DNA of 64,000 bases from Aureitalea sp. L0-47 (GCF_026126405.1 NZ_JAFMTQ010000002.1:62001-126000), one strand, 5' to 3'. Numbered from the stretch's first letter, positions 53,984 to 63,850 are shown. The notes: a model not told the origin generated them from the letters alone. Numbers and translations: made by a program.

Positions 53984-56377
53984 TTGGATAAACTTTTTAG
54001 TATCGGATTTTGGAGTGCCGTTGCGAGATTCATTCTTCGGAATCGCACTCTGATACTAGTGGCTATCGCCATTATTACGGTCCTACTCGCATCTCAGTGG
54101 AAACACATGCGATTTACCTACACCGAAGCTAACCTCCTTCCGGACGATCACGAAATTAATATTGAGTACAATAAATTCCTCTCCCAATTCGGAGAAGAAG
54201 GAAACCTTATTGTTATAGGCGTAAAGGATAACAGCCTGTTCACCCCTGAGAATTTCGTCGCCTGGAACAGTCTATCATCAGACCTGAGGACCGCCAATGA
54301 AGTGGATCTTACGCTTTCAATAGGCGATCTGAGACAACTTCAGAAAAAGAAAGATTCGGTAGGATTCGAACTCGTTCCATTCGTAAAGGATAGCACTTTC
54401 ACTCCGGAAAGCCTGGAAAGATACCAGTACGAACTCTTCGAGAAATTACCGTTTTACGAAGGCTTGATCTACAATAGTGGAAAGAACTCGGTGCGGACTG
54501 CGATATATCTAAAGAAAGACATCGTTAATACATCTGTACGAAAGGATTTTATAGAACGGGTACTAGTGCCCCGTATTGAAGCCTTTGAACAGAAAACCGG
54601 GATAAACGTATACACCTCGGGTATGCCTTATATCCGAACATTAAATTCTCAGAACATTATCGATGAGATAGGTATGTTCATCGGTGCGGCCTTGTTCGTT
54701 ACCTCTCTGATCTTCTTCTTTTTCTTCCGTTCCTTCAGGGCCACCTTTATTTCCATGATCACCGTGATCATCGGAGTAATGTGGGCTTTCGGCATACTCG
54801 GCCTACTCCATTACGAAATCACGGTATTGACGGCTTTGATCCCTCCACTTATCATCGTGATAGGAATTCCGAATTGCATCTTCCTGATCAACAAATATCA
54901 GCAGGAGATCAAAAATCATGGAAACCAGGCTAAGTCGTTACAGCGAGTTATAAGCAAGGTTGGAAACGCAACCCTGATGACCAATGTTACAACCGCTTCG
55001 GGTTTTGCCACCTTCATGCTTACAAACAGTCAACTTCTCAAAGAATTTGGTGCCGTGGCATCGATCAACATCATTGCAATCTTCCTTTTGAGTTTGTTCA
55101 TCATCCCCATTATGTACAGCTACATGGCGGTACCAAAATACAAACACCTGAAGCACCTCAACAAGGAGTGGATTGGGAAGTTCGTGGACTGGATGGAACG
55201 TATGGTAAAAGAACATCGAATAGCGATCTATGTTTCTGCAGTTGCGTTGCTGTGTGCCAGTATCATTGGTATCTACAACATTCATATTTCAGGTAGTATT
55301 ATAGAGGATATGCCTAAAACCAAGGAGTTTTACAGCGATATAAAATTCTATGAAAGTGAATACGATGGAATCATGCCGCTGGAAATACTGGTTGATACCA
55401 AACGGAAGAAAGGTGTTATGAAACTCGCAACTTTGAGAAGGATCGACGAGTTGCAGGATTACATTTCAGACATTCCTGAATTCTCTAAACCCATCTCCGT
55501 GGTTGAGCTTGTAAAGTACTCCAAGCAGGCCTATTACAACAACAACCCGGAGTACTATCAATTACCAAACAGCCAGGAGCGGACCTTCATTCTATCCCAT
55601 GCAAAAAGCAGCGCCGATGATGCTAACCTGCTGGCGTCCTATGTAGATTCCACGGGTCAGTTTGCGCGTATTACAACCTTTATGAAGGACGCATCTACGG
55701 AGCGTTTCGAAAGGATAGAGGAAGACCTCGAAGGAGAGATAAGTAAGATTTTTCCTGAAGATCGGTACGACGTTTCCCTAACCGGTAAAGCCCTGGTATT
55801 TCAGAAGGGAACAAAATACCTGGTGCGGAACCTTGTGGTTTCGCTTTCGCTGGCAGTTTTCCTGATCGCTTTATTCATGGCATGGATGTTCCGCAGTTTC
55901 AGGATGATACTGGTATCACTTATTCCTAACCTACTCCCCTTGTTAATTACTGCAGGTCTAATGGGATTCCTTGGGGTTCCAATAAAACCTTCAACCATTC
56001 TTGTATTTAGTGTGGCCTTCGGGATTTCGGTGGACGATACCATTCACTTCCTGGCGAAATACCGGCAGGAGCTCATTGCCAGTAACTGGAAGATCAAGAA
56101 ATCGGTTTACGCCGCCCTTCGCGAAACCGGAGTAAGTATGTTCTACACATCCATCGTGCTTTTCTTCGGATTTTCGGTCTTTACTATCTCGAGTTTCGGG
56201 GGTACGGTGGCCTTAGGAGCATTGGTGTCGGCAACACTTTTGTTCGCTATGCTTTCCAACCTACTTTTACTGCCTTCCCTGCTGTTGTCGCTGGAACGAA
56301 ACATCGCCAACAAGGAAACCCTCAGAAAACCTGCCCTGAGTATCATTCCCGAACAGGAGGATGAGCTGGAAGAGTAG
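53984..56377 (+). CDS. RND/MMPL-family exporter
   Basis: 797 residues. Two halves, each one membrane helix, a periplasmic loop (about 45-220 and 440-600) and five helices: the RND/MMPL plan, as in hopanoid/lipid exporters (HpnN-like) and SecDF relatives. GIPNCIFLINKYQQE and GISVDDTIHFLAKYRQE are the paired helix-4 motifs, with the acidic pair in VDDT likely carrying protons. It starts with TTG; no ATG occurs before the first helix, and a -7 box lies 23 bp upstream. The cargo is unknown; lipids are a guess from the family. Confidence 0.85.
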   Translation: MDKLFSIGFWSAVARFILRNRTLILVAIAIITVLLASQWKHMRFTYTEANLLPDDHEINIEYNKFLSQFGEEGNLIVIGVKDNSLFTPENFVAWNSLSSDLRTANEVDLTLSIGDLRQLQKKKDSVGFELVPFVKDSTFTPESLERYQYELFEKLPFYEGLIYNSGKNSVRTAIYLKKDIVNTSVRKDFIERVLVPRIEAFEQKTGINVYTSGMPYIRTLNSQNIIDEIGMFIGAALFVTSLIFFFFFRSFRATFISMITVIIGVMWAFGILGLLHYEITVLTALIPPLIIVIGIPNCIFLINKYQQEIKNHGNQAKSLQRVISKVGNATLMTNVTTASGFATFMLTNSQLLKEFGAVASINIIAIFLLSLFIIPIMYSYMAVPKYKHLKHLNKEWIGKFVDWMERMVKEHRIAIYVSAVALLCASIIGIYNIHISGSIIEDMPKTKEFYSDIKFYESEYDGIMPLEILVDTKRKKGVMKLATLRRIDELQDYISDIPEFSKPISVVELVKYSKQAYYNNNPEYYQLPNSQERTFILSHAKSSADDANLLASYVDSTGQFARITTFMKDASTERFERIEEDLEGEISKIFPEDRYDVSLTGKALVFQKGTKYLVRNLVVSLSLAVFLIALFMAWMFRSFRMILVSLIPNLLPLLITAGLMGFLGVPIKPSTILVFSVAFGISVDDTIHFLAKYRQELIASNWKIKKSVYAALRETGVSMFYTSIVLFFGFSVFTISSFGGTVALGALVSATLLFAMLSNLLLLPSLLLSLERNIANKETLRKPALSIIPEQEDELEE

Positions 56378-56437
56378 GCCAGATATGTTGTTCATTTTCC
56401 AACTAAGAAGTATCTTTACGCCTTCAAATTACATCGC

Positions 56438-57880
56438 ATGCGAAAATCGGAGATAAGCATCATTTTACAGAGTGAACCTTCACCATTGGAAATGACCGTG
56501 AAAGGTTGGGTACGTTCTTTCAGAAGTAACCGCTTTATAGCGTTAAATGACGGTTCAACCATTAAGAATCTTCAATGTGTTGTGGATTTTGAAAACTTTG
56601 AAGAAGAATTACTTCGGAAGGTGACTGTAGGCGCAGCCATAGCAGTTACAGGTCTGCTGATAGAAAGCCAGGGATCCGGACAGGCAGTTGAGATCCAGGC
56701 AAGCAAGATCGAGATCCTGGGAGAAGCCAACCCTGAAGAGGTAAAACTAACGATATTGAGTCCGAAACGCCACTCACTTGAAACACTGCGAGAGCAGGCT
56801 CACCTTCGTATTCGCACTAACACTTTCGGTGCGATCATGCGAACGCGCTCCAAATTGGCTTTTGCCGTTCATGAGTACTTCAGGAAGAACAACTTCCACT
56901 ATTTACATTCACCAATCATTACTGGAAGTGATGCCGAAGGCGCCGGCGAAATGTTCCGTGTTACTACTTTTGATCCCGGGAATCCTCCGAGGAATGAAGA
57001 CGGTGATGTAGATTACAAGCAGGATTTCTTCGGAAAGGAAACCAACCTAACGGTTAGTGGACAGCTGGAAGCAGAGACCTATGCAATGGGTCTGGGCAAG
57101 GTGTATACCTTTGGCCCAACATTCAGAGCTGAAAATTCAAACACTTCACGCCATCTTGCCGAGTTCTGGATGATCGAACCTGAGATGGCTTTCTTCGACC
57201 TTGCAGACAACATGGACCTGGCCGAAGATTTTATAAAATACGTGGTGCAATATGCACTTGACCATTGTGCAGAGGACCTTGAATTTCTTGAAAACAGGCT
57301 GATCCAGGAAGATAAAACCAAACCCCAGGCGGAGCGCAGTGAAATGACCCTAAGGGAAAAATTGCATTTCATTATCGACAATAACTTCAAGCGAGTTACT
57401 TACACAGAAGCTATCGAAATACTGAAACAAAGCAAGCCCAATAAGAAGAAGAAATTCAAATTCCTAATCGACGAGTGGGGAGCCGACCTTCAAAGTGAAC
57501 ATGAGCGTTACCTCGTTGAAAAACATTTCAAGTGCCCTGTGATCCTCTTCGACTATCCCGCTACAATCAAAGCGTTCTACATGCGTTTGAATGAAGATGG
57601 TAAGACGGTACGCGCTATGGATGTATTATTTCCCGGTATTGGTGAGATCGTAGGCGGTTCTCAAAGAGAGGAACGCTATGATGTGCTACAGGAAAAGATG
57701 AAAGCCATGGACATCCCGGAGGAGGAATTGTACTGGTACCTGGACCTCAGAAAATTTGGAACCTGTGTTCACAGTGGGTTCGGTCTAGGGTTCGAGCGCC
57801 TTGTTCAATTCGTGACCGGCATGGGCAACATCAGGGACGTAATTCCTTATCCAAGGACTCCTGGAAATGCGGAGTTCTAA
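56438..57880 (+). CDS. asnS: asparaginyl-tRNA synthetase
   Basis: 480 residues, class IIb. An N-terminal OB-fold anticodon-binding domain (VKGWVRSFRSNRFIALNDG), then the catalytic domain with motif 2 TFRAENSNTSRHLAEFWMIEPE and motif 3 GFGLGFERLVQF, ending VIPYPRTPGNAEF. The Asn-specific ending supports AsnRS over AspRS. A -7-like box (TATCTTTA) lies about 25 bp upstream. Single gene. Confidence 0.96.
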   Translation: MRKSEISIILQSEPSPLEMTVKGWVRSFRSNRFIALNDGSTIKNLQCVVDFENFEEELLRKVTVGAAIAVTGLLIESQGSGQAVEIQASKIEILGEANPEEVKLTILSPKRHSLETLREQAHLRIRTNTFGAIMRTRSKLAFAVHEYFRKNNFHYLHSPIITGSDAEGAGEMFRVTTFDPGNPPRNEDGDVDYKQDFFGKETNLTVSGQLEAETYAMGLGKVYTFGPTFRAENSNTSRHLAEFWMIEPEMAFFDLADNMDLAEDFIKYVVQYALDHCAEDLEFLENRLIQEDKTKPQAERSEMTLREKLHFIIDNNFKRVTYTEAIEILKQSKPNKKKKFKFLIDEWGADLQSEHERYLVEKHFKCPVILFDYPATIKAFYMRLNEDGKTVRAMDVLFPGIGEIVGGSQREERYDVLQEKMKAMDIPEEELYWYLDLRKFGTCVHSGFGLGFERLVQFVTGMGNIRDVIPYPRTPGNAEF

Positions 57881-58019
57881 TACCCTTATCGGTGAATTTA
57901 AGTGGGTTAAACCCGTAACATTTCCAGGAATAGCGAGTCTTAAAATTATACTTGAGGGAATACTAAAACTTCTTTGAGCAGACCTTTTATTTGATTTTAT
58001 ATATCGTTATATTGAATAT

Positions 58020-59483
58020 ATGTTAAAACAACAACTGAATTTAAAACTTTCACAGAAGCTGTCACCTCAGCAGATACAGCTTATGAAATTAATTCAGTTG
58101 CCTACCCAGGCCTTTGAACAGCGAATCTCCCAGGAAATGGAAGAAAATCCGGCACTTGAGGGTGGGAAGGATGAAGGCGATGAATTCGATGATGAATTTG
58201 GAGATGATACCTTCGATGATAATTATGACGACGGCACAGAGGTAATAGAAACGGATATCAACGTGGACGATTACCTAAGCGACGACGAGACTCCAAGCTA
58301 TAAACTTTCGGCGAGCAATTATTCGGCCGACGATGAGGACAAGCAAACACCTTATGCTTCCGGGACGTCTTTTAATCAGCACTTGCTGCAACAACTGAAC
58401 ACTTACCGACTGGACGAAGAAGCGGAGGAGATCGCGAAATTTCTAGTGGGAAGTGTAGACGAGAGCGGCTATATCCGAAGGAATGTGAGCGATATCGTAG
58501 ACGATCTTGCATTTACGCAGAATGTTTTCACCACTGAAGAGCGCGTTGAGGAAGTCTTAAGGGTTGTTCAGGAGCTTGATCCTGCCGGCGTTGCTGCCCG
58601 GGATCTTCAGGAGTGTTTGTTGATTCAACTTCGCCGAAGGGAAAGTAATCCCGATGTGGAACTCGCTACCCGTATCATAGACGAAGCCTTCGATCATTTC
58701 ACCAAGAAGCATTATAAGAAATTACTTCAGAAATTCGACATTTCAGAAGAACAACTCAGGGACGCCATACATGAGGTAGAAGGGCTAAACCCGAAACCGG
58801 GAGGTACATATTCCGGAAATACGCGCATGGTGGAACATGTGGTGCCTGACTTCGCCATCAGGATAGTAGAAGGTGAACTGGAACTAACTCTCAATGGCAG
58901 AAACGCTCCCGAACTCCATGTTTCCAGGGAATATTCTAATATGTTGAAAGGATACAAGGAGGCTAAAGAGAAAACCAAATCGCAAAAAGATGCGGTGCTC
59001 TTTATCAAACAAAAACTGGATGCCGCCAAGTGGTTTATCGATGCAATTAAACAACGCCAACAGACGTTATTTGTTACCATGAATGCCATTATGCATCATC
59101 AGCAGGAGTACTTCTTAAGTGGAGATGAGCGTAAACTCAAGCCCATGATTCTAAAAGACATAGCCGATAAGATCAATATGGACGTATCTACGGTATCTCG
59201 TGTTGCGAACAGTAAGTACGTTGACACGCCTTATGGCACCAAGCTAGTGAAGGAATTCTTCAGTGAATCCATGAAAAACGTACAGGGAGAGGATGTTTCT
59301 ACCAGGGAGATCAAAAAGATACTTGAGATCACCATATCGGAAGAGGATAAGCGAAAACCTCTTACCGACGACAAACTGGCCAAGATCCTGAAAGAAAAAG
59401 GATATCCTATTGCACGCCGCACTGTTGCCAAATACAGGGAACAGTTGGACCTGCCCGTTGCCCGACTTAGAAAAGAGATCTAA
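58020..59483 (+). CDS. rpoN: RNA polymerase sigma-54 factor
   Basis: 487 residues with all RpoN regions: a Gln-rich region I (QLNLKLSQKLSPQQIQLMKLIQLP), an acidic region II (EGDEFDDEFGDDTFDD), the core-binding domain, a helix-turn-helix (DIADKINMDVSTVSRVANSK) and the RpoN box ARRTVAKYRE near the end. It directs transcription from -24/-12 promoters with AAA+ activators; I saw no such promoter in this window. The next gene starts on the last base of its stop codon. Confidence 0.96.
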   Translation: MLKQQLNLKLSQKLSPQQIQLMKLIQLPTQAFEQRISQEMEENPALEGGKDEGDEFDDEFGDDTFDDNYDDGTEVIETDINVDDYLSDDETPSYKLSASNYSADDEDKQTPYASGTSFNQHLLQQLNTYRLDEEAEEIAKFLVGSVDESGYIRRNVSDIVDDLAFTQNVFTTEERVEEVLRVVQELDPAGVAARDLQECLLIQLRRRESNPDVELATRIIDEAFDHFTKKHYKKLLQKFDISEEQLRDAIHEVEGLNPKPGGTYSGNTRMVEHVVPDFAIRIVEGELELTLNGRNAPELHVSREYSNMLKGYKEAKEKTKSQKDAVLFIKQKLDAAKWFIDAIKQRQQTLFVTMNAIMHHQQEYFLSGDERKLKPMILKDIADKINMDVSTVSRVANSKYVDTPYGTKLVKEFFSESMKNVQGEDVSTREIKKILEITISEEDKRKPLTDDKLAKILKEKGYPIARRTVAKYREQLDLPVARLRKEI

Positions 59484-60088
59484 TGAATATTTTCCTCCGA
59501 ATTGGTGCTTATGTGTTTCATCCGTTGTTGATGCCACTATTCGGAACCTTCATCTATTTCGTCGTCACACCCCGCTTTGTAGAACAAGATCTGTTCCTTG
59601 CAAAGTTAACAGCTGTATGTATCATTTCGTTTCTTATTCCCCTGGTGACTTATTTCCTTCTTAAGAATTTGCATATAGTGAGTAGCATACAGCTTGAAGA
59701 TGTCAAGGAACGCAAAGTTCCTTTGATGCTCCAATGTTTACTGCTGCTCCTGATAATCAAGATGGTGTTCAACCCATACGACAGTCCGGAATTATATTAT
59801 TTCTTCGTGGCTGTATTATTCTCAGCTATTGCCGCACTTTTCCTTGTTTTCCTGAAACAAAAAATTAGTTTGCACCAAATGGCCATCGCCGGTGTAACCA
59901 TGTTTGTTATTGGATTGAGTGTTCATTTCAAAGTGAACCTGCTCGTATGGATCATACTACTTTTTGTTGCAAATGGCTGGGTGGCTTCGTCTCGTCTACA
60001 CACGAATTCTCATACCGTGCCGGAATTGGTAATGGGATTTTTTTTAGGAGTGATTCCCCAGTTGGTAATGCTGAATTTCTGGTTATAG
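59483..60088 (+). CDS. integral membrane protein, PAP2-like C terminus
   Basis: 201 residues with six membrane helices. The end ASSRLHTNSHTVPELVMGFFLG resembles the last motif of PAP2 phosphatases (SR.....H....D...G), but the earlier KxxxxxxRP and PSGH motifs are not evident, so catalytic activity is doubtful. ATG overlaps the rpoN stop by one base, giving likely translational coupling. Its 3' end overlaps the convergent PorT-like gene by 6 bases. Confidence 0.75.
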   Translation: MNIFLRIGAYVFHPLLMPLFGTFIYFVVTPRFVEQDLFLAKLTAVCIISFLIPLVTYFLLKNLHIVSSIQLEDVKERKVPLMLQCLLLLLIIKMVFNPYDSPELYYFFVAVLFSAIAALFLVFLKQKISLHQMAIAGVTMFVIGLSVHFKVNLLVWIILLFVANGWVASSRLHTNSHTVPELVMGFFLGVIPQLVMLNFWL

Positions 60089-60772
60089 GATGTAAAACAT
60101 CAGTCCTACTTTTACTGTTCTGAAATCGATGGCCTGACCTTCAGTTGTAGTAGCATTTTCGAAGAAGGGGTTAATACTGTAATAAACATAAAAGTTGAAG
60201 GTATTATATCCGAAACTAAAACTGGTCCCCAGGCGGAGTCTGTCGAACTCTGCAATATCGGTTTGATTTACAGTATTTCCCGCTTGTTTAAAGGTAGTTC
60301 GGTAGTAAAATGCATACCCCAACCTGAATCCTGCATACACTCGCCAAAATTTATAAGTTTCCGCATTAGAACTTCGCCAGCGAAATTCCAGGGGCGCTTC
60401 GGCTGTGTATGATGTTAAATAATTGGTGCTATAATCTACATCACTATCCAGAACACTGAATATTGACTGGTTATTGGTATCCTCCCCAACAAAAAGGGTT
60501 TGGCCGTATCTGTCGATGGACATCCCGGCCCCTAGAGCCACTGCAATGTTACGTCGCTCATTGATCGGCATGTCTCGTAAAAATCCAAAGTGTATTCCTC
60601 CCGACAACCCGGTGGTTGCCACATCGTCGGGAATGTCCGTAATCACATTATAGGTTATCCCTATATAGAATTGATCTTCCCGGTACTTACTGTCATATGG
60701 CTCCTGAATACTATCTTGTGCAAGAAGAACACCACCCAGAAGGAGAAATATCATGCATATTTGTCTATTCAT
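60083..60772 (-). CDS. PorT-like outer-membrane beta-barrel protein
   Basis: 230 residues from ATG 60772 (an ATG three codons earlier is also possible). Signal peptide (MNRQICMIFLLLGGVLLAQ), then an eight-strand-type barrel: FYIGITYNVITD, GGIHFGFLRDMPINERRNIAVALGAG, WRVYAGFRLGYAFYY, SFGYNTFNFYVYYSINPFF and a C-terminal aromatic strand. Similar to PorT-family proteins, one of which is needed for type IX secretion; this member's role is unproven. It lies after the ExbB/ExbD operon but is separated from it by a terminator. Confidence 0.78.
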   Translation of the reverse strand: MNRQICMIFLLLGGVLLAQDSIQEPYDSKYREDQFYIGITYNVITDIPDDVATTGLSGGIHFGFLRDMPINERRNIAVALGAGMSIDRYGQTLFVGEDTNNQSIFSVLDSDVDYSTNYLTSYTAEAPLEFRWRSSNAETYKFWRVYAGFRLGYAFYYRTTFKQAGNTVNQTDIAEFDRLRLGTSFSFGYNTFNFYVYYSINPFFENATTTEGQAIDFRTVKVGLMFYIL

Positions 60773-60818
60773 ATGGCGCATCGGTTAAAGATAATAGTAT
60801 TTCAGATTATATAAACAA

Positions 60819-60848
60819 GAACGCCCCGGCTTTATTGCCGGGGCGTTC
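60819..60848 (-). terminator. terminator of the ExbB/ExbD operon
   Basis: A perfect 12-bp stem GAACGCCCCGGC / GCCGGGGCGTTC with a 6-base loop, 20 bp after the last exbD stop on the minus strand, followed by CTTGTTTAT. Confidence 0.8.
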
Positions 60849-60868
60849 ATTAATTCGATAGAGATGAA

Positions 60869-61342
60869 TTAATTATTCAATTGATTTCCGGGGGTTGTAA
60901 TATAAATGATCTTGAGAAGATTACGCTCTCTCAAAACCTGTTTGATATCACTCACCAAACCGGTATTGGTCTCACCGTCTACTTTCAAAGCAACATATAC
61001 TTTGTCCTGTAGTTCGGGTAATAGTTTACGTCTCGCCTCTTCCAGGGCCAGCCCGATATTGTCTATACTGGTATACTTGTCACCAATTTGGATCCTACCT
61101 TCGGTACCAAAAACTTCCTGGTAACGTGAGCTGGGTTTTCCTGCGTAGATATAGACTGCACGGTCCTTCTTTAGCTTCTCAACCTGATCGGCTTTAGGCA
61201 GTTGGTTCTGAACGAGGAGATTTGTATCCCTCAATACAGTTACTACCATAAAAAAGAACAGAAGCATGAAGACAATATCCGGTAAGGATGCTGTTGAAAT
61301 CGCGGGTAACTCGCCGCCTTTTTTCTTTTTAAATTTTGACAT
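60869..61342 (-). CDS. exbD: ExbD/TolR-type biopolymer transporter subunit
   Basis: 157 residues: a basic cytoplasmic start (SKFKKKKGG), one membrane helix with the conserved proton-path Asp (LPDIVFMLLFFFMV) and a periplasmic domain. With ExbB-type channels, ExbD passes proton-motive force to TonB or other envelope machines. Second of two exbD genes in the operon, 12 bp after the first, and closest to the PorT-like gene. Confidence 0.93.
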   Translation of the reverse strand: MSKFKKKKGGELPAISTASLPDIVFMLLFFFMVVTVLRDTNLLVQNQLPKADQVEKLKKDRAVYIYAGKPSSRYQEVFGTEGRIQIGDKYTSIDNIGLALEEARRKLLPELQDKVYVALKVDGETNTGLVSDIKQVLRERNLLKIIYITTPGNQLNN

Positions 61343-61354
61343 ACCTATATGCTT

Positions 61355-61978
61355 TTATTGTCCTTTTGTCTTGGGTTCAGCTTCGGATAATTTCAGTGGG
61401 AATAATTTCTGAACAGCCTCCAATTTCTCTTTGGCTGCTTCTTCGCTCCCTTTGAAACTACCTTCGTTAATAGCCTTGTTCACTTCGGTGAATTTCCATC
61501 CGTATAACCTTTGAGATTCACGATCTCTAAGGAAGTTATACGCGGCCACAAGTTCGTTTTGAACCGCTATGTACATTTCATACGAAGTTAACCTGTCGTT
61601 CTGAACCGAAATAACCGCTTTATCAGGGTTATCCGAGGAAGACGAGCTCCTGGCTCCTTTACAATAACTGCAATACTCCGGACTTCCCGACGGTGCACCA
61701 CCATTGTCGAGAAACTCGATAGCAGCCTGTCTAAGATCTTTTAGCTCCATTAAGTTATCTTCCACTAATAATTGATCGTCCTTGTTAACGTTAACGATAA
61801 ACAAGTTCTTTTCCTTGATCAGTGGAGGAGCTTCGGTAGGAGGTTCAATAGGAGGCAACTGTCGCGCTATCCCCTTGTCTTTTTCGATGGTTGTAGTAAC
61901 CAGGAAAAAGATCAGGAGAAGGAAGGCGATATCTGCCATGGACCCTGCATTAACCTCAGGTGTTGCTCTTCTTCCCAT
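61355..61978 (-). CDS. exbD: ExbD/TolR-type biopolymer transporter subunit (long form)
   Basis: 207 residues: start MGRRATPEVNAGSMADIAFLL with the conserved Asp in the single membrane helix, then a longer periplasmic domain than its partner. An insert with CSYCKGARSSSSSDN (two cysteines spaced CxxC) is unusual and could hold a disulfide or metal. Its ATG overlaps the stop of the upstream gene by one base. It probably pairs with the ExbB-type protein at 62404. Confidence 0.92.
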   Translation of the reverse strand: MGRRATPEVNAGSMADIAFLLLIFFLVTTTIEKDKGIARQLPPIEPPTEAPPLIKEKNLFIVNVNKDDQLLVEDNLMELKDLRQAAIEFLDNGGAPSGSPEYCSYCKGARSSSSSDNPDKAVISVQNDRLTSYEMYIAVQNELVAAYNFLRDRESQRLYGWKFTEVNKAINEGSFKGSEEAAKEKLEAVQKLFPLKLSEAEPKTKGQ

Positions 61979-62382
61979 TATTTCATCATTGCTTTTTTAA
62001 TTCCGCTGTATATCATCGATCCTATTGCCACTATGGCTAAAATATAGAACGTGTGTAACCCTGTTCCTACCCATTTGGAACCGCTCTCCGATAACATCTC
62101 ACCGTCTCTCATTTCAGTTTCTACACCTTCAGAAAGAACGTATCCGATGATCACCACGAGTATAAACGCTCCGAGGGACATTAGAGTTTTCTTCAAATTT
62201 CCGGAGAAAGTCTCCTTCAGTACATACACCAACACAATAAATATGGTAAGTGCTAATGTTATGTATGCTACGTATAGTTGTAAATTCAATCCGTTATCGC
62301 TGAACAGCTCCATGAGAAGCGAAACGATACCTACTACGGCCAGAATTAATACAACTATTCTTAATACTTTATGTAAACCCAT
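61978..62382 (-). CDS. small membrane protein of the ExbB/ExbD operon
   Basis: 134 residues with four predicted helices (about 5-25, 33-55, 62-82 and 105-128) and a polar loop before the last. I do not recognise a named family. It lies between the exbB-like and exbD genes, 21 bp after the former and overlapping the latter by one base, so it is probably made with the complex and may be an accessory part of it. Confidence 0.75.
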   Translation of the reverse strand: MGLHKVLRIVVLILAVVGIVSLLMELFSDNGLNLQLYVAYITLALTIFIVLVYVLKETFSGNLKKTLMSLGAFILVVIIGYVLSEGVETEMRDGEMLSESGSKWVGTGLHTFYILAIVAIGSMIYSGIKKAMMK

Positions 62383-62403
62383 TCTTTTTCGGTTTTGGAT
62401 TAA

Positions 62404-63207
62404 TTACTTCTTGTTCTTGTAGTCTACAAGCATGTCGATCAAAGTAATTGACGCGTCTTCCATGCTGTTAACGATACTATCGATCTTAGCGATAATATAG
62501 TTGTAGAAGATCTGAAGGATAATCGCAACAATTAGTCCGAATACCGTAGTAAGAAGTGCTACCTTAATACCTCCTGCCACAAGAGAAGGGTTCATATCTC
62601 CCGCTGCTTCGATCTTATCGAATGCAAGAATCATACCGATTACCGTACCCATGAAACCAAGCATAGGTGCAAGTGCGATGAACAGGGATATCCAGGATAC
62701 GTTTTTCTCAAGCTGTCCCATTTGAACACCTCCGTAACCGATAACCGCTTTTTCAGCAGCTTCGATACTCTCATCGGCTCTGTCGAGACCTTGATAGTAT
62801 ATAGAAGCAACAGGACCTTTAGTATTTCGGCAAATCTCTTTGGCTGCTTCAACACCACCACTGTTCAGGGCATCTTCAACGCTCTGGGCTAATTTATTTG
62901 TGTTGGTAGTAGAAAGGTTTAAGAAGATAATTCTCTCTATGGCAATTGCTAGACCAAGGATTAAACACAATAGAACGATTCCCATAAAGCCAGGGCCTCC
63001 TTCGATAAAACGTTGTTTCAGGGCTTGATGCCACCCTTGAGGCTCCTCGGCTGATCCGCCATCCTCGTCTTGTATGATTGTTACAGTAGCTGAAGTCACC
63101 AACGTTTGAACGTTTGTCGGCATTGTTTGAACAGCTGTTGCGTTTGCGTTGAATGTTCCCGCTAAACAGAGTGCGGCAATCGCCATAATAGAAAATAATT
63201 TTTTCAT
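62404..63207 (-). CDS. exbB: MotA/TolQ/ExbB proton channel protein
   Basis: 267 residues. An extra N-terminal signal-like helix (MKKLFSIMAIAALCLAGTF) and a periplasmic linker precede the three channel helices; the first is GFMGIVLLCLILGLAIAIERI, and the last two carry APMLGFMGTVIGMILAFDKI and KVALLTTVFGLIVAIILQIFY with the conserved Thr residues. This long form is usual in Bacteroidota. It makes the proton-conducting core of the Exb complex. First gene of a minus-strand operon. Confidence 0.94.
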   Translation of the reverse strand: MKKLFSIMAIAALCLAGTFNANATAVQTMPTNVQTLVTSATVTIIQDEDGGSAEEPQGWHQALKQRFIEGGPGFMGIVLLCLILGLAIAIERIIFLNLSTTNTNKLAQSVEDALNSGGVEAAKEICRNTKGPVASIYYQGLDRADESIEAAEKAVIGYGGVQMGQLEKNVSWISLFIALAPMLGFMGTVIGMILAFDKIEAAGDMNPSLVAGGIKVALLTTVFGLIVAIILQIFYNYIIAKIDSIVNSMEDASITLIDMLVDYKNKK

Positions 63208-63616
63208 TGCTATCGACTTAAAGTTTGTTTTTAGTTAATGGTTAAAGATATAAAAATAATTAGTTAATGTGCAATTATTCTGAGAATGTGAGAAGCATAC
63301 TCACAATTCTTTGATGAAATAACATTTTAATCGGATAAAATGCTTCGGAATAGCCTAAAATCAACCATTCACGAAATTTGAAACAGCTTCAGTCCACGAT
63401 CGAAATGACTGAAGTGAGCCCTGGTATATAACCAATTCTACACCCAGTGTTTTCTGCGATTCCACCACATCCGATAATTGTCAAAACCCTTCTCTGGTTT
63501 TTAGTTCTATCGCCTTTCGAGACATATCTTAGTAAGGGCGGTTGGCATAACAAGAAGCACAAAGCTGAATTTCTACACCACTCAATTCCCTTCAGTTATA
63601 CTGACAATGAACGTAG
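63208..63616. other. no gene seen; promoter side of exbB
   Basis: About 400 bp. Near 63240 the minus strand shows a possible promoter for the Exb operon (TATCTTTA with a TTG about 20 bp upstream). CTTCAGT / ACTGAAG can pair around 63387-63414. The small ORF 63447-63752 runs through the tandem repeat and has no protein-like pattern. Confidence 0.4.
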
Positions 63617-63850
63617 ATGCTCCTCAATCCCACACTTTATTCAACGTCATGGGATTAACTCGCCCGCCTCGCGGCCTACCTTCGTCGCAAAATTCTTTTG
63701 CTCCTCGGTAATGCTCCTCAATCCAACACTTTATTCAACGTCATGGGATTAACTCACCCGCCTCGCGGCCTACCTTCGTCGCAAAATTCTTTTGCTCCTC
63801 GGTAATGCTCCTCAATCCAACACTTTATTCAACGTCATGGGATTAACTCG
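63617..63850. repeat. 94-bp tandem repeat, about 2.5 copies
   Basis: Units start at 63617, 63711 and 63805, each beginning ATGCTCCTCAATCC, with only one or two differences between copies. The third is cut off after GGGATTAACTCG. Each unit holds GCAAAA-TTC-TTTTGC, a small hairpin. The array is bracketed by a 24-bp sequence (ATACTGRCAATGAACGTAGATGCT) at 63598 and 63876. Confidence 0.9.

Noticed and set aside
63447-63752. 101-residue ORF at the right end
   Set aside because: It runs into the 94-bp tandem repeat and shows no protein-like pattern; degraded GIY-YIG or similar remnants were considered, but no motif could be read in any frame.
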